In this document: positions 38,511-50,118 of the stretch, piece by piece | Numbering within the stretch: position 1 is the stretch's first letter | Layout: each line of letters opens with the position of its first letter | Assembly (NCBI GenBank): GCA_039881145.1 | Contig: JAYKKI010000004.1 | Location: 45,444,501 to 45,508,500, forward strand | From: Druceiella hillmani | Taxonomy: Eukaryota > Arthropoda > Insecta > Lepidoptera > Hepialidae | Direction: 5' to 3' | Length of the DNA stretch: 64,000 nucleotides | The notes under the pieces: model-generated | Database searches by the model: none | Told to the model about the DNA's origin: nothing | The model's input: only the letters and a program-made list of their open reading frames with translations | Translations under genes and position numbers: made by a program

Positions 38511-38924
38511 GAAACAAGAATTGTGCACTTTTCCATGTCTATGTCACTTAACTTGTCATTGTTCCGATTTACACCTTTGCAAGATTCGAAACCCAGAAAC
38601 CAATAAAAACAAAAATAAATTAAAGACAAGTCTAAAAATTTTATATAGATTACTTTACAGTATTTACTTAATCAGTTAAATAATTACAGCTATTAAAGCA
38701 TTACTAATCTATTATATACTTAGGTATTTCAAATGGTTTAATGATTATTTAAATATATTATTTGATATTCTATGAAACACACGAGATTTTGGATTGTATA
38801 AGTCAAAATATTACTCTTTACTGGAATCTGCTTGGTATTTAAAATTCTGTTTTTCATTTTCTTGTGACTTTTTCAGCATTTTTTATTGCTCCGCGTTTTT
38901 AAAAATAATGAACAAACTTAACAG

Positions 38925-40045
38925 TTTATACTATAATTAGATTCTATTAGGAATGCCGATTTCACCATTTCGACCGATAAGCAGTTTCATTCGTCCGCCC
39001 ATAAATTTTCCATTTAAGAAAAGATTCGCTCAACAAAAGCATTGCTTATAGGAATAGAAAACATTTTGCCCACTACTTTGGATAATTCTGTAAAATTAGC
39101 GACTTTCAGAAATTTCACCCATAATAAACCAGACGAAACTATTGGAAAATCTGTCTTTACGAACTGTGGATGGATTATCTTCAGAATGTTGACTTTATCG
39201 TAAAGTTGATATTCGTCGATATTTTTAACTCCAAGTAGTACGATCCCTTCTGTAGTATCTTCGTACGTGATTGCACATTTTAAGTAAAATTTTGAGAACA
39301 CTAAAAATATAGTTATTAAAATCATAGTTTTTATTCAATTAAATGATCGTATCTTTATAAAATGAATTATCTTTCTTTTCAAACAATAGTTTCTCTGATT
39401 TTACAAAAATTTCATGTTTTTAGCCATTTTTCACTATAAAATTCATCATTCAATCAGTTTTCAATTACTTTTTCACTTTTTTCATTATTGAATGCAAATG
39501 AGCAGATGTGATAGTTACTTTTTCAATATAAAATATCGTTTGAGTTAAAATGCTCATGTAATGTCGGATAAAATATAAATAATATTCCTGCAAAGTTATT
39601 TTTGAAGATAAATCCCCTGTATTTGTACAATTCTTCACAAATCTCCATACACTTTTATGACATCCTCACGACTCTTATTATATGACAAAATATCTCAAAA
39701 TATGACGACACGGCAGGCCAATATAATATTAATATATCAAGAGCTTTGGCCAAACTTAGCCCATGAGTCGGTCCATGGCTTTAAACTTTTTTGTATTCAA
39801 TAGAAAATTCATCGAAGTTCTTTTGTTCGTTTCGCGAAATTGAGAAATTCATAAACTTTAAAACTAAGTTTTTTACGTCATACGTTAATACTTTCATTAC
39901 GTTTCTAGCAGTATTACGAAGAACGTGGCAATTGTAATATGTCTTTATTATTTTTGTATGTAGATATTTTTTCAATGATTATTTGATATACAGAATTACG
40001 TGCCCCGTAGTTCACCGATGTGTCTGTATAAACTTTTCAATATTT
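38925..40045 (-). pseudogene. hAT transposase remnant, C-terminal half
   Basis: Read on the - strand: near 39990-40040, TDTSVNYGARNSVYQ (cf. the DN...NFGG block). At 39781-39975, NCHVLRNTARNVMKVLTYDV then LVLKFMNFSIS (cf. C.AHILHNA...D.E..V.KIY..FS). At 39014-39325, a frame ending LSKVVGKMFSIPISNAFVER and IFS, the signature of the hAT C-terminal dimerisation domain. After an in-frame stop, MENLWADE-NCLSVEMVKSA continues that domain to about 38950. The middle (39330-39780) is too decayed to read well. It is a different hAT copy from the one at 13.2-14.35 kb and lies in the opposite orientation. It is inactive. Confidence 0.8.
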
Positions 40046-40149
40046 TCAAAACTTTTTATGGATGTCTGTTCCGAATCTTATGGAAATTCATTCATTTATT
40101 TTGAAAACCTGTTTCACGATCAAAATATCTTACAGGACACATTTTTTGA

Positions 40150-40440
40150 GAACCTTTATTAGAGACGATAGTCGAACTAATTGCGTGGAGGCTTTCTCTT
40201 TATATACTGCTTGCCTCGCGCTGCCGTCTCACGTCCCCACCCGCGCCGTCTCATCCACAGTGAACGTGCGTTGGCTAGCTCGGTCGGCTGCAAACCGTTA
40301 CTACAGGCGGTTGTTTAATGTATTTACCTAAGCTTCGCTGAGAACCTGAGAATTACGATTCTAACCCGAAGACCGGAGATAATTCGTTAAAACGGGAAAC
40401 TCCGGGTGAAACCTGGAATGGTGGCCACTCTACTTATTGT
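40150..40440 (-). other. GC-rich promoter-like block, possible solo LTR
   Basis: This is a sharp GC-rich island. Read on the - strand it has tgtagtaacgg near 40302, then GC-rich sequence, then TATATAAAGAG (near 40200). About 30 bp further is ttagttcgac, and then taataaaggttctc (near 40160), a polyadenylation-type signal soon after the presumed start. TATA box, start region and poly(A) signal within about 60 bp is the layout of an LTR (U3-R). The flank toward 40440 (gtttcacccggagtttcccg) resembles sequence I associate with gypsy-like elements. Neither a second LTR nor coding sequence is present. It could instead be a host promoter. Confidence 0.35.
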
Positions 40441-43345
40441 ATCAACCTCTGATTGACGTATATTTAATTTCATTAATTTTATATGCATTACGATAACTTA
40501 TTGTAAAAGAAAGTGATTAGTTTAATGAAACATTCGTTAAAATCCAAATTGTATATTCATATTAAACTTAATTATTGGTATCCATTATTTCGAAACTTAC
40601 AAGATAATAAACATCATTTTAATCCTTTGCTGATTTGCACCGTGAAATATTCGAAATTGTCGCCAAGCGTCCATCTACCGACCTGTGCACAAAATTAAAT
40701 TAATTTGCGATCCGGAACAGTTAAACGGTGTGATTAACTGCTCCCCGAGGACTTGGGCTTGATTTAATATTTATTACTTTATCTAATTCATTAATTAGCC
40801 CAACAACGAGTACGAATAAATTAAATTGTACATCACTAAATTAAGAAGAAAAAATGTTAAAAGGGATTTAGTTAAAGAACATGGTAATAACAAAGGCCGT
40901 TCAACTAAATTTATAGAACATATTTCTACTTTAAAAGTATACCACCTCAAAATTAATCAGTTCTGCGTTTTGCAAAAATCTACTATAAACAGAATTCGGA
41001 CCATTTAGATTCAATCAAAGATTAACATCCGGGATGTTAATATCAGCGAACAAGTCTCACAAAGAGATTCTACTGAGACACTTTTCTTCAATCTATTACC
41101 TACCGCCCTAAATACGTCATCATTTTTAGGTGTATAATTTATTTTCTTATTATATACCTAAAAATGATAACGTATCTCTGAAAATCAGTGTTTTTACATT
41201 TTGGAAACTTATAGTAGCATTCGTTTACCTGAAATTATATTACCTAAATTTGATGGCCGTTATCTTACATGAGTGCGGAGTTCAGCTACACATTTTATTT
41301 ATTAATAAATACAAATGGGCCGTGTCAGCAATAAATAAATATAATTATTTAAGACCACCATTATAGGATAGACCAAGGTAACTAAAACAATTAAATTTAC
41401 ACCAACAAATTATGCAATTGTTTGGGATCTTCTTTTCAGACGATAAAATTATATTAACATACTCGCAAATATCTATTTAAAATCATGGTTTATCATTTAA
41501 ACTATTAAATATAAATATCATAGGAGCCGTCGTCTCATGGTAAATCATAGCACGAAAAAATTTAAGTCTTGAAATTCATTAAGTAAACAAACTGATAAAT
41601 GGGACGCATTAATAGTATATATGATTTCGATTAAATCAAATACTGTAACTGCTTCCAAATGGGAAGAACTTAAATACAACATAAAGAAATTTATTTCTTA
41701 AAGCGATTTTACAATGTTGTTACGTGATCGTGCGGATCTAGTTGAAACCTTGTACTTAAGTGAATATGCTAAGTCGCGAAAGGAAAGTTGCACTAAGAAA
41801 AAAATATTAGAAATAATGTAAAAACTAAATACTAATTAAAATGTTTTACAATATCAAGTGAAAATAAATTCAGTCACAAAAAATCTAATTATCCATTCAC
41901 TCAAAAAGGGCATAGAATATTTCAATATTCTAAACTAAAAGCTTTAAATTCTGAAAAAGAAAAATATTGATATTTCTATATTAAATTTATTTTTGAACTA
42001 TATTCAAAGGTGATATAATTATTTTGATGTCGTCTACTTCAAAATAGTTGAATCTTTAACAATAAATATAGTATATTATTAGACCTAAACTTTACTACGT
42101 ATAAAATTCGGACAATACGGGTAGCTCACCAGCACAGTGTTTAACCGCCTCGTCTCCAGTTTGTCGTAATAAGGTAAGTAATAAATTTTTCTCGCTCATA
42201 CTTTACTCGAAGTTAGTAGTTAATCATAATTGATAGCAGAAAAATTTAAAAAAACTGACTATGCTAAATTCGATTCAGCTTTCTTATCCTAAATTTGATG
42301 CACATCTGATTTTGACATTGTATTAGACATTATTTTACGAGCTTGTAAATTATGAAGAAAAACAATTAGGGAGAAATTTTCTCATCCTATAAAATTCCAA
42401 ATTTGGTTGGTTGGCAGTTGAACCTGTAGGTAGCAGCAGCACAACTTCAAAAAATAGTCAGTGTAATTTCAGTAAAATTGAATTACGCGAGCCTAAGGTT
42501 CCTATTACACGTGACAATGAAATATGTACAAAAAAAATTCAGTAGTTATAATACTAAACCGTTTAATTATGGTAGATATTCAGTTCGTATGCCATTACAT
42601 GAGTCATTCAAAATATTAAGTAAATCATGCTTTAATTCTAAATCGAGATTTTATAATTTAAACATGAATTTTACTAAAAACATAAATATTAAACACGATA
42701 CAAACATTAAAACATTGGGGAAAAAACAATTGATGACACTTAAATAATCAATATTATAATCTAATATTATTATATAAAAAGTATTAGAGTTCAAATAAAT
42801 TCATTTAATTCAATTCACGCGTAAATGTTAATTAAATAATAAACGTAAATAAATTTTATTAAAGGAACATTTGTTATCTAATGAGATTCAGGATGCCGAA
42901 ATAGAAATCATTAGCATATTTAATGAGCTTAGTATTAAAGTTACTTGAATATGAAAAAAGTCAAATTTCAATTAGCTCTTATTTATTTCTCAAAATCTTA
43001 CTTTAGTTTATTCATATACTTCTTAACAAACGCGATACATTAGGCATTAGTCAGCGATATCACTTTAGATGAATTTATATTGTGTTTATGTAGATGTATA
43101 TAACGTTGAGGAAAACCTCACACTTTTCATGGTGATAGTTGACATAATTCCTTAGGAACAAATAATTAAAAAGAATACTCAACTGCTCTAATTCAGCCAT
43201 GAAGGAGAGAAATATCGTTTTAGGATGAAGTATTAATTCTTCCTGAATACCGCCTTAGTCCCCTTACGATAGGCGGTTTATGGGGGGTGGATGTAAAGTC
43301 AACCAAATATTATATAAAACTCATTAAGGGTTAAAAAACTCATTA
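40441..43345. other. AT-rich DNA, no secure gene
   Basis: At 42172-42178 an aaggtaagta matches an ideal 5' splice site after a balanced-composition stretch (42110-42172). No partner acceptor or coding sequence was found, so I do not call an exon. Confidence 0.35.
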
Positions 43346-43516
43346 ATGCTAACTTACGAGGAAATAGAGACACTTTTCGGAGATAGACACGAGGAGGAAG
43401 AACGACCTACACAGAATCATCGACCCCAAGACCAACAGCGCATCGAGCGAAGAGTCGTCAACAAGATGTGCCCCCTCTCTACTATACTGATGAGCGCGGA
43501 GGCAACCGATGGCAAA
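43346..43516. other. Balanced-GC block before the palindrome
   Basis: Composition changes abruptly to about 50% GC. Both strands are open (43346-43543 + and 43349-43555 -), which is expected by chance in such a block. The + frame is acidic and arginine-rich (GDRHEEEERPTQNHRPQDQQ) with no domain I know. It ends in ctgatgagcgcgg and ggcaaccgatggc motifs shared partly with 9797-9830. It is likely part of the same mobile element as the palindrome that follows. Confidence 0.35.
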
Positions 43517-43518
43517 CA

Positions 43519-43648
43519 AAAAGATATAATCAATGAGCAATGAGTAGACATACACCAGCGACTAGCCATAGAAATAGTTCAAAAATGAACTATTTCTGTA
43601 GCTAGTCGCCGGTGTATGTCTACTCATTGCTCATTGATTATATCTTTA
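43519..43648. repeat. Near-perfect palindrome, 63-bp arms, 4-nt loop
   Basis: The left arm 43519-43581 and right arm 43586-43648 are inverted copies with four differences, separated by aaaa. The shared sequence includes caatgagcaatgagtagaca and gaaatagttca. As DNA or RNA it would fold to a long hairpin. The near-identity suggests a recent origin, either a fold-back mobile terminus or a template-switch/assembly event. Confidence 0.9.
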
Positions 43649-46600
43649 AAGATAGTAAGTATTTATTTGTAATATAATAATATAACACAACCCACTTTCA
43701 TCAAAAATATTTATCCAACCTAACATCTTGCAAATTATTTCTTTTTTTTTTGGAAATCATCTTCTATCAAATCAATTGTGACCTCGTTTCAACGAGCGTA
43801 GATAAAATAATATTTTAACATATATGTATCTAAATTCCGATTGATCTTCTTTTACGTATGGCCCGCTGTATAAGAATCCTGGTTCACACGGAATTTATGC
43901 ATTCTGGTATACACACATACTTTACATTCAACCTAGCGCAAGCGGCGTAAGCTGTCATCCTACTAAACGAAGTGAGATTATCACAGTTATTTATAAACGT
44001 TAGTTATATAAACGTTAGGTCCTTATATATGGAAAAAATTACTCCATTTACGCATGTATATTTGATAGTTCTATTAATACAGCCAACAATTTAGAACAAA
44101 CTCATACACAAATATGTACACAATAAAAAAAAACTTAAACATACTTTTTCTGTAAAGAATAGGAATTGGATGTTAATGACTAGGTGTAAGGAAATTGGAT
44201 AGATATAATATTTTCACATATTTTATACAGAATTCGGTTTATATATGGATAGATGATCGTCTTATGAATTGAAATACATAATAAAAAATTTACACTTATT
44301 ACGCATTAATTGTTTTTAAAAAGACATCTGAGGCAGACTCAATGAAATATTTAATAACAACAGCATTAATTTCTTATAATATTTTCATTCTGTTCCTTCA
44401 TTTCACATTAATCTTTTGAATTTCACGTCGAAACCTGATAATAATTTTGATTTATTTTTAATTCAATTGATAGGTTGGAATCATTTATTTGAATATATTA
44501 AACTGAGTTAAGAATATGAAACTTGGTATTTCGACAATACATAGACTGTACATATCTAATACATAAAGACACTTTAGCAATACACATCAATATTTTAACT
44601 TAATTACCAACAAAACTTGAACAAGTGACAAAGTACCTGGTAAGTATATTTTTCTTTCGTCATTTTTCTTTTTCATAGATACACCGATATGTAACACGAG
44701 AGTGAGACCGAAAGTGTTAAGTACGAATGATGGAATAAGTATTTTAGACTAAAATAAAGTAAGCAATTCTGATCTTGATGCTAAACTTAGTTAAAAGAAC
44801 TGAAAAATATATTTTTCAAGTTACCTGTCAAAGTAAAAGCGATAAAAATTTACTTTCAAAGTTTATAATATGGTCACGACATCAGATAACTGAATTGGTT
44901 TAATACGAACTTTTATTACTTAAAATTTAAACACGATAATTTAAATTGTCCATTAAAGAAAAATAAATTTATGGTCCTAAACGTGCATGAGGCAAACAAA
45001 GCCAATGAAATTTTTCGATTTTCCTACTGATAACGCAAATAATTCTTCGTACCGAACGATTGCGGATAACTGTTGGAGTTTCCTGCATCTACAAATATAC
45101 CATGTATTCACATAGAGCCAAGTTTTAGTTTACAAATAAATAAATTTATATATTATATAATAAATCCACTATTCAACCTATAAAACTATTCAAGATTACA
45201 CTGTTGTTGGTAGTGTAGTGGGACAAAATATAGTTTAAAGTGAAATATGTGTATTTTGAGAAGAGGAATGTCAATATCCCTTTAAAGTTGAATGTTTATC
45301 CGGACGTAACATGCTCATCGCTGTCCACCTCACCTCTGTAAAATATAATATGTAAATACATGAATGCGTACGTTGAAATTACTGGTATTAAATTTAACTT
45401 ACAATTATAAAACCTTAATGGTATTTTAAAGTTTTTCCAATTCGAAACTTTACGCGGAAAAGTGACGAAATAAGTCAGAAAACATTTTTTGTTCCTGGCT
45501 TTATAAAATTTATATCCCACCATCTATGTCATTTCAATACGAGATAACATCATTTTATTAACAAATAAAGATTAAAAATAAATTTATCCCGCAATAAAAT
45601 CAATGCAATAAATCTTTATTTTTACGGATTTTGTGAATGAAGTTTAGTAAATTCTGGTGTCTTTCAGTTATCCACTTTCCAAAAATTAATTTCGTATTGT
45701 ATACTTGTATCTTTTTAACCAATATTTAGTGATTAATTTTTACCTACTAAAAGTCGAGAAGCTAATTGTTAGCAAAGAGCTACTTTATGCAAGGAAGTTC
45801 AACTCAATCAATAATGATGAAATAGTCAGCAAAAATGTGAAGCAATCGGAAAAACGTGACTCTTGGTCATTTACGTAATTTTCTACATTATTTAAAAAGT
45901 TTGCTATGAGTATTAGCGCGGATCAAAAGTCTATTTAGTGCACATTATTTTTAATATATCATGTACATAGGACAGTTTAGTTAATTATTTATTCGTTTTT
46001 TCTATTGCGTTTAAGTCTTACATATAATGACAATTTGGTCAAATGTGTAAGCGGCTAAATCGACTTATATTTTACGTAACCGTATTAAAATTTTACATAA
46101 CCATTACAAAATAAAAAAAAACACACTTATTTTCATACTGAGAATTTATCCTAATTGCGGTAACGGTGATTTTAATCAACGATTTAAAGATTGGGAGTAA
46201 ACCAAAGAAAACATATACTTTTTGTAACGGTTTTTTAGAAGTATGGCCATGTTGTCCACTTTCAACTTCTCAAGTTGTCGCGATAAATTACTTTAGTATG
46301 CAAATTTTAATTACAAACGGGAATTTACTGTAACAAAAAGCGAGCGCTGGAAACACTTTTTATTTGTATTTAATCAAATATCCCCGTTATAATTATCGAT
46401 AATCCTTTTAACGATGAATACATCATGTAGGCAGAATATAACAAAAGCTAAGAGGGATTTGAAATTAAGTGCGAAAAACGAAACGTTTAAAAAGAAACTC
46501 TAGTTCAGTACTAATAAATTATGCTTTGACACGTTCACTTGCTGAACTATCAAATGCCGTGGAAAAGCAGAAAGTTTCAACTTAATTTGTTTTTAGAAAA

Positions 46601-47515
46601 AAAAAATTAGCTGCACCTCATCAAAACTGTTTTACATAAAATAAGTATTTCCTCATTCGGGGTGGTCAAATAAATTAATATAATTTGTCGTAATTAAAAC
46701 ATTTAAACGTACATTTATTTCTTTAAAAAAGGATATTTTCATTTCACCTCTTCCTTTACAATATCACATCATTTAAACTAGCTCTATATTATAATTCACT
46801 CTATAAATTCCAGGTTGAATGTCGGAACCGAATTCTGAATTATTTTACGCCACTGGCTGTACCACTGTAAATTAAATACCAAAATACACCTGTTAATATA
46901 TAGTCATGTGGAATAGAGTTATCACAGCAGATTTTTTAAGCTGGTGTTTATTGAATCAACGTCTTAATCTGTCCACATTTGTACCCTACTATGAGGTGTT
47001 ATTGCAAAAAGTGGTTTACCAAGACTTATTTAATATTTCAAAGTAGTTTCATATTACTAAAAATTTATTTTCAAATTCTTTAACATCTGTCGATATATCA
47101 CAAATTACTAATGGATATAGATATATAAAAAGGAAAAATAATAAAAACGTGTAAACTTAATTTAACATAGTAGGACAATAATTTAATAAAGCAAGACCCG
47201 ACTTCCTTGAAATATTCAGGTTTTCAAAAGTATTTTTCCGGTATTTTTTTTAGTCTGTTTACGAATTCATACCGAATACGGAAAGATAGTGAATTCGCAA
47301 TATGTAGTGATATACCTATAAAATAAACCTGTAACATAATCATAACAAATGTTACAGCTATCTTTCACTAAAATTCAAGATTTCCACTCGACGGTAGAAT
47401 AAGTCATTAGGATAAAATAAATGTAGCTGAAGGAATCACATTATGACCAAAAACCTACTACTATGCATTTCTTCGGGTTGAACTATAATCTTCTTCTTTA
47501 TTATATTCAACTAGA
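43649..47515. other. AT-rich DNA, no gene seen
   Basis: No coding frame, RNA gene or notable repeat was recognised. Confidence 0.5.
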
Positions 47516-47738
47516 TTATTTATCCACAATTAAATGAAACTAGGTGATGTAGTATTATTTCTACTTTCTTTAATTTCTTTAACCACGACCTAGGTTTCTT
47601 TATCCCACCTGAAAATGTTGTAATACAACGAAACCTAGGTCGTGGTTAAAGAAATTAAAGAAAGTAGAAATAATACTACATCACGTAGTTTCATTTAATT
47701 GTGAATAATGAATTTCTACAAAATTAACGCCAAATATA
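47516..47738. repeat. Penelope-like fold-back terminus, copy A
   Basis: Inverted arms at about 47522-47597 and 47629-47705 are almost identical (about 75 bp each, sharing caattaaatgaaact, gatgtagtattatttctact and accacgacctaggtttc). The spacer carries a hammerhead-like core. The right side continues outward through aataatgaatttctacaaaa to gccaaatat (47738), an extension also found at the left side of copies B and C. The opposite side instead ends with tttatccac, so the two arms have different outer ends. This arrangement and the ribozyme core fit terminal repeats of Penelope-like retroelements. No reverse transcriptase is present. Confidence 0.7.
47605..47645 (+). ncRNA. Hammerhead-ribozyme-like motif, core mutated
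   Basis: The order is CCAC (helix I), CTGAAAA (core, expected CTGANGA), TGTTGTAATACAAC (helix II), GAAA, CCTAGGT (short palindromic helix III), C (cleavage position) and GTGG (helix I). The core G8 position is A here, which should abolish cleavage. An extra unpaired U sits between the core and helix II relative to the textbook form. Confidence 0.5.
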
Positions 47739-50046
47739 TTCAATAGATTATTTATATCAGCTACATATAATATTTTGGTATGAAATTTAATTCATCGTTG
47801 AATATAAGGTAGCCAAATGATAATCGATTGAAGAGATCTTTGGCAATGTCCCTGTTAATCAAATAATCGTTAAATATTAAGCACTGACACGGTATATGGG
47901 TCTCTGAATCTCATGTTTAATTAGTGCATGAAATAAATATCAACAATCCTTCACATTACGCAACAAAACGTCACTTTCCCTAATATTTATTGCTTACAAT
48001 CACTATTTGGTTTTGAGTACAAAGCAAAGGGCTGTGTACATATTTGTGTTGTCAGCATTGTATAGCATCCTTACCAATTACTGTATTACGTAAAGGTGAC
48101 GCATTGCTTTGTTTTGTGACAAATGACAAAAATATTTTTTTTACCAGCGAAAAATATACAGTACATAAATGCACCTCGATCGTTTACCAGAACTATGAAT
48201 GACAAATACTGGAAGTATAATACTCTCGGCATGTAAAGTGCGACTTGAATATAAAATTTCCAGTTCGTACGTTTCACTTCTTGCTTTTATGAGACAGGAA
48301 GAAATGTACGGGTGGTACGGATGTAAGTTACATCCATGCAAAAAAACAGTTGATATGATGAATAAATAGTGGTTTTCACCTGTGGTGCAAGCAGACGTTC
48401 TGAATGAAGCGAAATCAGACTTCAGTAAGTGATCGTATTTAGATTGAATCTATATAAAGAAGACAGGGTTTTTATATATTTATCAGTACATTGCGATAAA
48501 AATATTTCAATTACGTAAATATTTTAACGTTGGGCAGTAAATGTTTAAAGGCAGTCAGAAAATTATTTATCACTGAATTTATTTGTTTTCATTTTGCGGG
48601 ATTTTGCCGTTTTTTTATCTTCTAGTAATTGACGTGTGATATCATTTGTGATGTAAGTAAACTTTGATTTGTCTATTGAGAGTCTCTGTTTGTTTACATT
48701 GTTATCGCACTGCATACACTTTTAGAGCAATATTTTAGTTTACAGTGTATATTAGCAACTTTTACTCAATTGACTATATAGATTTATCTTTTCGTGTATT
48801 TGCAAAATAGAGTTATACTATTGAGTTTATGGAGGGGGATAAATAGAGCTGAGTAATGTCGTCGATATATTATAATCCTCATTCTGAACGTGTTAAATAA
48901 CCTTCTAAATTCCTTAAAATTAAGATTCTTTTTATGGTCTCGGGTACGTCTGGCTTCTTATTAATTTTAAGATGATATTCCACTCTACTTATTTCAAAAC
49001 CCTTTTAATATTCTTTAATATATTTCAAATATAACATTTTTGTACCTGAATATTAATTCAAATCTGATATAGAGAAAGTTTTATTAACAAATATTTTTAC
49101 GTTTCCATGTATATATTGTAGTTATAGTTATTATTTAAACTCACTTAATTTACAAATGTACAGATAAATAATAAGCAAAAACTTTTGATTACCAATTGAC
49201 TTTGTAATGTGAAGGTTTTATATACAATTAGGAGTATGATTGAAGGTGTATGTTATATTTCCATTAAACTATTTACAAATATTAATATTATTTCTCACCA
49301 TGTACGTATATTATCCGAACTATGAAGTTAAAATTATCATTATGTTTTTCCGATAAATTTTGAATCAACTAATTTTCGTAATTTGAATTATTATTTAATG
49401 CAGTTTTTAATAATTTGACTTCAAAAATTTTGGACACGTAAGTTTGCGTACCCGTTTCATTCCTCCTTCGGAGATATCCCTCAGAGACGTAAAAGTATTA
49501 CTTTTAAGCAATTTATGCTAATTAGAAAATATATGTACGCTACTCATTGAACATTCTATGTAATCAGAAAAATTGCTCGATTATAAAGGTCAACTAATTG
49601 TTCTATAGTATGACTACGCCACAATCATAAACCGGAAGTTATTAGCGGGCGGTTAGAAAGTAAAATGAAAATATATGACATTATTTAGACGCACAAACAT
49701 TGAAGACTATGACTACTGATATAATTTAGACGTTGTCAGAACTAAAGAATAATTTGTTATTTTTTCTTAGTAAAATGAAAGTAAACAGTCTATTATATAA
49801 ATAACGCCCAAAAAATTTTAACATTTTGCTAATCAAAATATTATTTCGTTCAGTAGATAATGTAAACCAGCAAAAAAATACTAGAAACCATATTTACAGT
49901 AACTTACGTTTCTCATTATCATGATTTATTTAACCTTTTCGAACGTTATTTGAATTGTGAGTCAATTCTAGTATAATCAAAATTATCACCCTATTTATAA
50001 TTATCAATCGATTCAAACATGTTTTGATGGCCAAATGTGATAGAAT

Positions 50047-50048
<2 letters not shown>
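47739..50048. other. AT-rich DNA, no gene seen
   Basis: A 26-mer at 49258-49283 matches 23548-23573 exactly and marks a dispersed repeat. Nothing coding was recognised. Confidence 0.45.
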
Positions 50049-50117
<69 letters not shown>

Positions 50118-50118
50118 C
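50049..50118. repeat. (TA)n microsatellite
   Basis: About 34 TA units with one TACATA interruption, as in the array at 13059. Confidence 0.97.

Noticed and set aside
42110..42180. Possible exon ending at a perfect gtaagt donor
   Set aside because: A single donor-like site without acceptor or coding homology is not enough.
43488..43516. ctgatgag... as a hammerhead core
   Set aside because: The required GAAA box does not follow at a suitable distance; ctgatga alone is common.
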